Positions 20,994 through 29,041 of a stretch of DNA of 64,000 nucleotides are shown here, in pieces (within the stretch, counting starts at the first letter, position 1; each line of letters starts with the position of its first letter). The stretch comes from Tenebrio molitor. Lineage: Eukaryota > Arthropoda > Insecta > Coleoptera > Tenebrionidae. Below the pieces are notes generated by a model that was not told where the DNA came from, ran no database searches, and worked only from the letters and a program-made list of their open reading frames with translations. Where the stretch lies: NCBI RefSeq assembly GCF_963966145.1, contig NC_091056.1, positions 1,302,001 through 1,366,000 on the forward strand, given 5' to 3'. The position numbers and the translations under genes were made by a program.

Positions 20994-22139
20994 ATGAAAG
21001 ATGATGACGAGCTAAAGATGTTAAAATCGGCTGGAAAGGCTAAGAATTGGAAGTGTAACTGGTGTGCATCGACTAGTCCCACACAAAACAAAGTTAATCC
21101 TCTCGGGAATTCTGGTTCATCGGGTTCTCGGCATCAGTCATCTGTGCAGCCAGATTCAGCAGATGATTTTTTGAAAAAACTGGGTGTAGAGATCATGGAT
21201 ATTGTGCGAAGCTGTGTAAATAAGCAGATGGTTGTCCTTAAAACTGAAATTGATACACTTAAAGATCATAATGTTTTACTACAACATGAGGTTAAAAGAT
21301 TGAGCTCATTACGTGATGGTACAAGTCTGAAGGATGAAGGTAAAGCAAATGTTACTTATTCTCAAGTTTTGGCTCAGAATAAAGAACCCCAGAATCAACA
21401 AACCTTTGTTATCAAGCCAAAAAATAAAAATCAAGATAAGTCTCAAACAATAAATGATATTCTAAGTGGAGTTGATATATTAAATCAAGATTTTCATTTT
21501 AGTAAAGTTAAACAAATCAAGGATGGCGGTATTTTGGTAGGATGTGACTCTAACGATTTCAAAAAGATTGCTGTAGAAAAACTATCAGAAAAGTATGATA
21601 TTCACGAACCTAGAAAATTATTGCCCCGAATCTGTATTGTTGGTATTTCTGATATAATTCCAGAAGATTCAGTAATTTCATATATTACAACAAAAAATCC
21701 TGATATTTTTGATACTAATTCGGTTTGTAAACTACTCAGTTTTTCTGCATTGAAAAAGAATGATAAAGTTTTCAGGGCTGTTTTGCAGGTTGATTTAATG
21801 ACTTACAGGAAGGCTCTGTCTAGAAGTCACCTTATTGTTGGTCTTGACACCTGTAAAATTTTTGATGCAGTTGAACTAACTCGCTGTTACAGATGCTGCG
21901 GCTACGGTCATACTTCTCGCAGTTGCAATAATGCTTTGGCGTGCTCGAAATGTGGAGAAAAGCATAATACTAAACAATGTCAATCCGAAATTCTTCGATG
22001 TATTAACTGTACTAATCTGAATTCACGTCAGAAGGGAGATATTGATACTCGTCATTTTGTTTGGGAATCTGGTAAATGTGTATCCTATCAGGAATTACTG
22101 ACTAAAGCCAAAAGAGATGTCTTTGGCATTTCAGCATAG
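20994..22139 (+). CDS. Non-LTR retrotransposon ORF1 (RNA-binding gag-like protein), 5'-truncated
   Basis: 381 codons. The start lies inside a PHD-like finger end (NWKCNWC), so the true N-terminus is missing and the listed Met is only the first in frame. Next come a coiled coil (about 65-105), a region with RRM-like folding potential (about 135-270) and three zinc knuckles: CYRCCGYGHTSRSC, CSKCGEKHNTKQC and CINC. This is the usual ORF1 plan of Jockey/CR1-group elements, packaging element RNA. The 5' junction abuts the polymerase relic, as expected for abortive target-primed insertion. The stop TAG at 22137 lies in the same frame as ORF2. Confidence 0.8.
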   Translation: MKDDDELKMLKSAGKAKNWKCNWCASTSPTQNKVNPLGNSGSSGSRHQSSVQPDSADDFLKKLGVEIMDIVRSCVNKQMVVLKTEIDTLKDHNVLLQHEVKRLSSLRDGTSLKDEGKANVTYSQVLAQNKEPQNQQTFVIKPKNKNQDKSQTINDILSGVDILNQDFHFSKVKQIKDGGILVGCDSNDFKKIAVEKLSEKYDIHEPRKLLPRICIVGISDIIPEDSVISYITTKNPDIFDTNSVCKLLSFSALKKNDKVFRAVLQVDLMTYRKALSRSHLIVGLDTCKIFDAVELTRCYRCCGYGHTSRSCNNALACSKCGEKHNTKQCQSEILRCINCTNLNSRQKGDIDTRHFVWESGKCVSYQELLTKAKRDVFGISA

Positions 22140-23913
22140 CCATTACCTTCTTTCTCACCTTCGCGAGTTTTGGTTGATGAATCTCATTTACACGTAAGCC
22201 CAGTAAACCAACGCAAATCGCACTTGTCGGTCTATTACCAAAACGTGCGCAGTCTAAGGAATAAATTGACCGAACTCTACAATGGCATTATTTCATCAAA
22301 GTTTGATGTGGTTATTATCTCGGAAACATGATTGAATGACTCGGTCTTGGACAATAAACTATGTAACAGTTCTTATTACATTTTCAGATCTGACAGGGAT
22401 TTTATTACTTGTCAATGTTCTAGGGGGGGTGGTGTGCTTGTTGCTGTGAGCACCGCTTTTGTTGTGGAAAGAATTGATTTGAACAACACGGATTTTTCTC
22501 TGTTACCGAATGTTGATATTGTTTGTGTAAAAATATCAATTCCCAAGACTTCAATTCTTTACATTTTTGCCCTCTATGTCCCACCTAACTCTTCTATTGA
22601 TGTGTATGTGAAGCTTTTTGATAGCTTTGAATCTCTTGACTTTGTATTGAATAAAAACGTTATCATTATTGGCGATTTCAATATCTCTCATTATGTTTTG
22701 GCTTTAAGTGGCGTCCAAGACAACAAATCTAGAATCTTTCTTGAATTCTGTAATTACATGGGTTTTCATCAGAACAACAATATCGCTAATGACTTCAACA
22801 GAATACTGGACTTAGTTTGCTCGAACAAGAAATGTGTGGTTAGCAAGGCCGTTGATATATTGTGTAAAGAGGATGTTCATCATCCACCCCTTCACATTAT
22901 ATATGCTTATAAATATGCTTATAAATATGACACATCAGTCAAAGGTATTTCAGCTAAGAAACAACATTTTAATTTTCTAAAAGCTGATTTTGTTGCAATA
23001 AACAAAAAATTGTCTGACATTGACTGGTCTTTTCTAAAACCTATATCTGATATTGACGTTATGATGGAGGCGTTTTATAGCAAACTGAATGATATATTTA
23101 GTATTTGTGTTCCAAGATCCCTACGTTTTTACAAATCGAAATATCCCCCTTGGTTTAATAGCTCAATCGTTAAGCAGCTGAGACAAAAACATAAACTTTG
23201 GCTAATATACAAACAAAGCAAATCTCCTCTATTCTACGACCAATTCAAGTCTATCAGAAAGACTATCAAGTCAGAAATCAAACGTGCCCATTGTAAATAT
23301 ATTTTACAAGTGGAACAAAATATAACAAAAGATCCTAAAAGTTTTTGGTCTTATATCGATTGTATTAAGAAAAACAATTTTATACCTACTTACATGACTT
23401 TCAACGACAAGGAACTGCAGACTCCTACAGACATAGCAAATGGTTTTGCTGATTTCTTTCAACAAACTTATACCTCATCTTCCACAGCAGTTTCAGATAA
23501 TAATCACTTCGATATGTATTCGCGCAATTCCGGCTGCTTAACTATTCCGACTTTTACTGTAACTAATATGAGTGATGCAATAAAAAAACTCAAAACTAAA
23601 AAATCCTCTGGCCCGGATGGTATTCCTGCTTTTGTAATTAAAAACATTTGTGACAATATTACAACCCCACTTACTATAATTTTTAACCGCGCGTTAAGTT
23701 CCTCGACATTCCCTGCTGTTTTTAAAAATTCAATAATTTGTCCGATCTATAAAAAAGGTGATAGAAAACAAATTCACAATTATAGGCCTGTGGTTCTGCT
23801 GTCGAGCTTTGCTAAGGTTTTTGAGATTTTACTTCACGATACGATATCCCCCTTCGTGAAAAACCAGTTATCGAACTTTCAACATGGCTTTGTGAAGGGC
23901 CGATCTACTGTTA
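22140..23913 (+). pseudogene. Non-LTR retrotransposon ORF2 (endonuclease plus partial reverse transcriptase)
   Basis: The frame continues directly after the ORF1 stop. The APE-type endonuclease starts with VYYQNVRSLRNKL (22234), ISET then an in-frame TGA at 22329 where Trp is normal (SETWL), RGGGVLVAV, ALYVPP, IIGDFNI, and DLVCSN..HHPPLHI, where the usual SDH triad is altered to HHP. The RT begins with KKSSGPDGIP, FNRAL, ICPIYKKGDR, NYRPVVLLSSFAKVFE and QHGFVKGRST, then stops at 23913 where pogo sequence begins. The catalytic YADD box is therefore missing. One nonsense mutation plus truncation: inactive. Jockey/CR1 group; exact clade not resolved. Confidence 0.8.
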
Positions 23914-25263
23914 TATTTCTCCTAATGCGACACTCTCATCTGAATCTGTAGAATCGCTCAATGTTCTCCTTTTATGCTGCAAAGCTGGTGGTTGCTGTTG
24001 AAGACCTGATGTAGAGGGTCTGTGTATATCTTGTGGTGGAGTAACATTGCCAGGAATGGGAGCATTCTCATTAGGCGGTGCAAAATCTTCATCAGGAAAT
24101 ATATTTTTATCAAAAGGAAAAATTCCTGTCGACTGAAAGCCTTTTACAGCCTTTTCTATTGTAGCTACACGACCGTAAGCTTTGGTAAACAAGGATGCCA
24201 CGTTGTCTTGTAAAATTTTTTCATAAGAATTCATCTTCAAAAAGACACCACATTCCTGATTGTAGGCACTTTTCAGTGGCCCATAGAATGTCACGTCCAG
24301 AGGCTGCATTCTGTGGGACGTATGTGGAGGAAGAGATACGACAACAATGCCGTTTTCCTTGCAGAAATCAAATGCTTTTAATGTTGTGTGGGTTAAGTGG
24401 TTGTCCATGATTAGTAGTACGGGGTTAGCAATTGCAGAATTGGTATGTTTAGAGAAATGAACTAACCAATCGTAGAATAGGTCCTCCGTTATCCATCCGG
24501 ATTTTGAACATTTGTAAATTGATCCAGGGGGTCCATCTTTACACAGATGTGGCGGTAAACGTTGTCTTGGATAAATAAATAATGGGGGAATATAGTTTCC
24601 TGTTGCACTCATTGCACATACCACCGTAATATTTTTCCCCCTTTCTCCGCTTGTAATGGCCCCCAACCTTCTCATTTTTTTTGCAGCCAACACCTTTTGG
24701 GGTACGTGAACGTTGGTGATGCCGGTCTCATCTACATTGTATATTTTTTCCGGAGTAAATTTATATTTTTCGTAAACTGCTTCAAGATTAGTGAAAAATT
24801 TTTGAACATCAGTTTTATTGAATGCATTTATCCGGTTTAGTGAAGTCGGTTCTGGCTTTCTTAAAGACATGTCATTATTTCGACGTAGAAATCCGTAATA
24901 CCAGTCTTTTCCTGCTAGTTTAGTCACAGTGTTGAAGGGATGTTTTATACTATTTTTTTCAGCAAACTCGTAACACGTACGTCGTAGTTCCAGTTTTGTC
25001 AAACCATAAAACATATTTGCCAACATCTTAACATGATTCGCTATTTCTGATTCTATTTCTTTGGTAAAAACGGTACGTCGACCCATCCTAGATGTTGAAG
25101 TGCCTTGTTTCAGTTTATCCCATAGAGTCGAGTAAGGAACATTGAATTGACTTGCCGCTTTTCGCACTCCTAGTCCAACATCTTTCACGGCGTTTATTGC
25201 TCTCTTCATGTTATCTTCCTCCCAACTATTCCTTCCGGTCTTCCGTTTATATTTCTGTGGCAT
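23911..25263 (-). CDS. Pogo-type transposase (HTH_psq plus DDE_1), intact 450-residue ORF
   Basis: ATG at 25263. The N-terminus (about 15-60) is a psq-like HTH (MKRAINAVKDVGLGVRKAA, FNVPYSTLWDKLK). A CENP-B-type segment follows (FAEKNSIKHPFN, DWYYGFLRRN). The DDE_1 core has YNVDETGITNV (first Asp), LLIMDNHLTH (second Asp), and PPHTSHRMQPLDVTFYGPLK (third acid). The C-terminus ends in an acidic Ser tail. Compared with the second pogo protein at 36.2-38.4 kb it lacks the conserved tail after about residue 430, because the frame ends at the junction with retrotransposon ORF2. It would cut and join its own TIRs; those TIRs are not identified. A domesticated copy is possible since no internal stop exists. 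Confidence 0.8.
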   Translation of the reverse strand: MPQKYKRKTGRNSWEEDNMKRAINAVKDVGLGVRKAASQFNVPYSTLWDKLKQGTSTSRMGRRTVFTKEIESEIANHVKMLANMFYGLTKLELRRTCYEFAEKNSIKHPFNTVTKLAGKDWYYGFLRRNNDMSLRKPEPTSLNRINAFNKTDVQKFFTNLEAVYEKYKFTPEKIYNVDETGITNVHVPQKVLAAKKMRRLGAITSGERGKNITVVCAMSATGNYIPPLFIYPRQRLPPHLCKDGPPGSIYKCSKSGWITEDLFYDWLVHFSKHTNSAIANPVLLIMDNHLTHTTLKAFDFCKENGIVVVSLPPHTSHRMQPLDVTFYGPLKSAYNQECGVFLKMNSYEKILQDNVASLFTKAYGRVATIEKAVKGFQSTGIFPFDKNIFPDEDFAPPNENAPIPGNVTPPQDIHRPSTSGLQQQPPALQHKRRTLSDSTDSDESVALGEI

Positions 25264-25591
25264 TCTATAAACAATCTTACATTAATTCGCTTGTCTAAGA
25301 GTTGCGGGTAATCCCGGCCGGTGTGGCCGGTATTGCCCGTTCTACACACTTGCAATAGATTTTAACCTGTACAAAATTATTGTACCTTATATTTTGCGTT
25401 TTAATGACACATGATAATTTAACATGTACATAAGCTTGACTGAACTAAAGCAAAGTATTATAAATGAAATAGTTTTTGAGCTTACCTTAGTTTTCAGCCG
25501 GCAAAACTTATAGCAGAATTGAACATTTTACAATTTAATTGATACTATCGACATCTCACGTCGTAGCGCCGTAACTACCAATCAGATATTG
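25264..25591. other. Pogo upstream region with GC-rich hairpin
   Basis: Contains the hairpin at 25305-25345 and then AT-rich sequence; no other gene. The hairpin lies 40-80 bp upstream of the pogo start codon, so it may be in the pogo leader. Confidence 0.4.
25305..25345. repeat. GC-rich hairpin CGGGTAAT..ATTGCCCG
   Basis: CGGGTAATCCCGGCC pairs with GGCCGGTATTGCCCG around a short loop: about 14 of 16 positions pair. Strongly GC-rich against an AT-rich background. Confidence 0.6.
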
Positions 25592-26211
25592 TCATTTCCT
25601 CATTCCCAACACACCCATTGAGAAAAAATGCAGAAATCTGTTATAAAACTGTAAATATTCGGGTGATCGCGATTTCCCCCTGACCGCCATTACCCGATTT
25701 GCCCCTACTTCCGATGTGAAATTTTGTGATCGAAATAAATTTGAAAGTTCACGATTTGCTCCTTTGAAATTGGAACCGTTATCAGAATAAAGTAACGACA
25801 CTTTACCCCGTCTGGACATGAATCGTTTCAACGCGTTTAAGAAAGTCGAGGATGTGCAATCGCAGACTAATTCCAAATGGACAGCCTTTGTCGCGAAACA
25901 AACAAATATTGCAACGTAACTCTTTAGTGTCTTTGTTGTTCGCAAGTGACCATTTTTAATTAAGAACGGACCCATGTATTCTATTGCAGTGCAGGTAAAA
26001 GGCCTAGACGGAATAATTCTACCCTCAGGTAAATCACCCATCAATTGGTCGTAAGATAAAGGATTTATTTTAAAACATTTGATACATTTGAAAATAATTT
26101 GACCAACCACGCTACGCAATATTTCTGACGTAAGTCGACTGTTGTGGCTTGACATCCAGCATGAAGGTTTGGAATGTGATACATATATATGATTGATCTA
26201 GTAATGTGATG
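25592..26211 (-). pseudogene. BEL/Pao retrotransposon integrase
   Basis: Starting from the zinc-binding end (YHIPNLHAGCQ near 26180), the frame runs through CIKCFKI, the BEL-type lead-in PFTCTAIEYMGPFLIK (first Asp replaced: the usual GVDYfGP reads AIEYMGP), HLELVCDCTSSTFLNALKRF, and the second Asp block LLYSDNGSNFKGA. The Glu block (normally W.f.pP.....GG.WE) is degraded. It is continuous with the RNase H part at 27215-28125 but separated from it by a 1.0-kb hAT relic. No capsid or LTR is visible. Dead by loss of catalytic residues and by the insertion. Confidence 0.8.
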
Positions 26212-26449
26212 TAGGGCCCGGATTTTAGGCAATTAAAAAGTCGGAAATAGGTGCCTAAAATAGTCCTTTAAACTACTGCAAATAGTCCCTTAAAAACTGA
26301 AAATAAGTCACATTAGGTCCTCAAAGTTGTGGTTAATTAAATTAAAAAATGGGTTTTTAAAGTTTTAAGTACACCCAACAAGATATTTACTAATTATTCC
26401 TTATTAATTTAATTAATATATCTACCTACACGTTTGTTAGTTATATACT

Positions 26450-26625
26450 CGTATTTACATTGCATACAATACATTGTTCTAAATTTTCTATTTTAAAACA
26501 TTGTCCGTTATCCACCAAAATGGACTTATATTTTGAGAAACTTCTTTCTACCTCGCAAGAGGTAATGGGCGCAAATTTGTAATTAATTTCTTCCATTTTG
26601 GTTTCATGTTCCGACACATCTTCAT
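26450..26625 (-). pseudogene. hAT transposase C-terminal dimerisation region, relic
   Basis: The minus strand reads KFAPITSCEVERSFSKYKSI, then LVDNGQCFKIENLEQ. The pattern (yaPItS.dvERsFS.yk.iL.dnR..f..eNl) is the conserved C-terminal block of hAT-type proteins common in insects. About 55 residues remain. It falls inside the 26212-27214 TIRs, identifying that element's family. Confidence 0.7.
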
Positions 26626-26654
26626 CTCTAAATCTCTAATTTTCCTTTTTATGG

Positions 26655-26842
26655 CAGGGACCATTGTATAAACGTTAAAGCTTCTAACAATACCTAAGTA
26701 TCACAAACCATTAGACTGTGTATACCTGCACCCCTTCGAACAGAGGCAAACAGATAAACTGTAATTTATGCCAGTCCAGTCTAATGGTTTGTGGTACTTA
26801 GGTATTGTCGGAGTATTTACCGCTGACACCATGGTCCCAACC
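26655..26842. mobile_element. Small palindromic MITE nested in the hAT relic
   Basis: ACAATACCTAAGTATCACAA at about 26688 pairs with its reverse complement ending near 26812 (TTGTGGTACTTAGGTATTGT); outer flanks (GGGACCAT / ATGGTCCC) also pair. A related outer arm, TTTTATGGCAGGG-ACCATTG, recurs at 39549. Third level of nesting: BEL, hAT, then MITE. Confidence 0.65.
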
Positions 26843-27214
26843 GTAAAAGCGAAAAAGTAATTCCTCTATTGTACTGCACTTTGTACATTTCAATAATTAC
26901 ATCTCCTTAAATTTCAAAATCATAAAGCATTGTAAATTTTATTGAGGTACCACTTTTACATTTTTAATACCGTAAACTTCCCAGAATTCGAATATTGGGA
27001 AAAATCGCGAAAATGAAATTGATTTTTGGTCATTTTAGGCATGTTCAGGCAGTTAAAAAGTAAAATAGGTATTTAAAGGGCATTTTAGGCCGAATAGGCA
27101 GAATCAAATATGGCTCTAATTACTCTAATTAAGCCAGAAATCATTTATAGACAAGTTTCATACATGTGCCTTAAAAAATAAAAATAGTCCATTTTGCCTA
27201 AAATCCGGGCCCTA

Positions 27215-28125
27215 GACTGATGTGATTTAGGCAAGATAAGTTGATGTTTTTGATCTTCATTCATTTTTGCAAATTTGAGTCTACCACCAACTCTCAATAA
27301 ACCATCTTGATCTAAATAAGGATTTAGTTTAATTAGTTTACTGCCCTTTGGAAGTTCACCATGTTTTTTAAGCTTGCGGATGTCTGCTGCAAATGATTCT
27401 GATTGAGTAAGTTTTATCACAACAGTATGTGCATTCCGAATCTCAGATACGGTTATACGCAAACATTTTTTGAATGAAGAATTTTTGTATAACGAAATGA
27501 AATGAAATTTAGGAATCGCCACCGCGTTGTTTGCACAAGTTGTCTTTACTTCAGGTATCTCAGCTGGACATTGATATGGTTGTTTTATACTGCTGGATAA
27601 ATCTAAATTGTTTTGTGATAGAAATTGTGGACCAAACCACCACAAATTATTATTTTGTAGTTTTTGAGGATTTGTTCCTCTTGATAAAATGTCGGCTGGG
27701 TTTTCAGTGCTATTAATGTATCGCCAATTATCAGATGAAGTTAAATTTTGAATTGTTGCAACACGATGAGCAACAAAGGTTTTTAATGAATTTGTTTGCA
27801 TTTTAATCCAACAAAAAACAATTGTCGAATCTGTCCAATAATAGCTATCATTTATTGTGATGTTTAAATTGTTTTTTACCTTGTTTAATAATTGGGGTAA
27901 TAATACAGCAGCTGAAAGTTCAAGTCTCGGAATTGTAATGGTTTTTAGAGGTGCAACTTTGTTTTTTGCACACAATAAATTGCAATGTACTTGGCCGTTA
28001 TTGTCAATTGTGCGTAAATATGTGCAGGCGCCGTATGCATTTTGACTGCTGTCACTAAATCCATGTAATTCATCTCTGATATAAAATTTGTTAAATTTAC
28101 TTAGAACTTTTGTCAGCCTCATCAT
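27215..28125 (-). pseudogene. BEL/Pao pol: RNase H and integrase zinc-binding region
   Basis: From 28125 downward: LHGFSDSSQNAYGACTYLR (RNase H first Asp, the BEL-type HgFsDAS box), LLCAKNKVAPLKTITIPRLEL, YYWTDSTIVFCWI (the D-S pair), VAHRVATIQ, NPADILSRG, and later LDQDGLLRVGGRLKFA, which introduces the integrase H2C2 finger. The frame is open for 300 residues. Gag, protease and RT are missing: the region right of 28125 is unrelated. The finger continues across the hAT insertion into 26211. Confidence 0.85.
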
Positions 28126-28218
28126 ATTTTAATCTAAATCTATCTATCTAAAGGAGGAACACTAATGTAAAATCGCTTTGTTGTAGAGCAGAAATTCAAA
28201 CACATTTTTCGATAAAAA

Positions 28219-28590
28219 TTAATTATTATTTAAAATATTGTGGAAATACATTATTAAATGTTGTCTTATACGATTGTTATTGTTCCTATTATTATATAGC
28301 TCTAAAGAAACATGGTTTACAAAGTTAAAATTTCTCTCTTCTTCCTCTGTTAGGGCTGGCGGATCTCTTTCATTTTGTTCAGTTGCAGTGTTATGCAAAA
28401 CAGCTGTCGCTGCAACTATCCACTGCACTTTACACAAATTTAAATTGATTCTGTTCGAAAGAATCGGGAATCGTCTTTTCCACACACAGTAAGACCTCTC
28501 AACGGGATTGCTAGTCCTGAATTGCGCCTCGTTGAAAATATTTTCAGCCCTGGTGTTAGCGTTTCCTAAAGGTGTTAACAAATAATTTTT
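28219..28590 (-). pseudogene. PIF/Harbinger transposase, C-terminal fragment
   Basis: LTPLGNANTRAENIFNEAQF, SNPVERSYCVWKRRFPIL and VQWIVAATAVLHNTA match the end of DDE_Tnp_4 proteins (the Glu in the nt.ERsfg.WKrRFp box is present as VERSYCVWKRRF). Only about 120 residues; the first and second Asp blocks are absent. Unrelated to the fragmented Harbinger at 33-45 kb, whose own Glu box reads VVENAFGILASRFR. Confidence 0.75.
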
Positions 28591-28639
28591 GAAGTGAAAA
28601 CTTCTTTAGGTGCGCCACATACATTTTATTCCGGGGCAC

Positions 28640-28735
28640 TGAATTAGTTTTATGCGACACGGTAAAATCGTTCGCAGCACAAGGTAAAATCGTTCGCAGC
28701 ACGACACGGCAAGCTAAAATCAAGGGAGTCGAGTT
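28640..28735. repeat. 22-bp tandem duplication and GC-rich tract
   Basis: GGTAAAATCGTTCGCAGCAC occurs twice in tandem, flanked by GACACGG copies on each side. This may be the terminal region of the Harbinger element represented by the 28219-28590 fragment. Confidence 0.5.
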
Positions 28736-28859
28736 TTTTTAGCGGAGCGAGCGAAAAACAATCAACTGTGCGTCACTTGTCAATTTTAAATTTTCATTGT
28801 ACGTTGTGTTGTGACCTGACTGACCTCAGTGCAGAGCTGCAGGAGTAACTGAATATATA

Positions 28860-28940
28860 CAGTAAAAGCTCCCATGAGCGGACACCGTCGGTCGCCAATT
28901 TTTTGTCCGTTCAACAGAGATGTCCGCTCAAAAGAAATAT
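28860..28940 (+). promoter_or_regulatory. Left Tigger end with subterminal repeats
   Basis: Terminal CAGTAAAAGCTCCC, an inverted TGAGCGGACA, then TTGTCCGTTCAACAGAG and TGTCCGCTCAAAAG. The same unit is more frequent at the right end; likely transposase-binding sites. Confidence 0.65.
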
Positions 28941-29041
28941 TGTATCTGGTTCAAAGGAAATGTAGGCCATAATATTAAGTAAACACTTTTAATGTTACAA
29001 GGTTATAAACAAATCGATTTTATATAAATTATATGCATAAA

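Larger units (their letters stand above)
26212..27214 (-). mobile_element. Degenerate hAT element inside the BEL integrase
   Basis: Ends are TAGGGCCCGGATTTTAGGC and its reverse complement. The interior is AT-rich with repeated AAATAGTCC motifs near both ends. A hAT C-terminal domain relic lies at 26450-26625. The insertion splits the BEL zinc-binding motif. No exact target duplication could be assigned, although TGATGTG-like sequence flanks both sides. Confidence 0.7.

Noticed and set aside
28860..28960. Tigger left-end repeats as a CRISPR-like array
   Set aside because: Units are few, lack spacers of uniform length, sit at TIRs with TA flanks, and the genome is eukaryotic.
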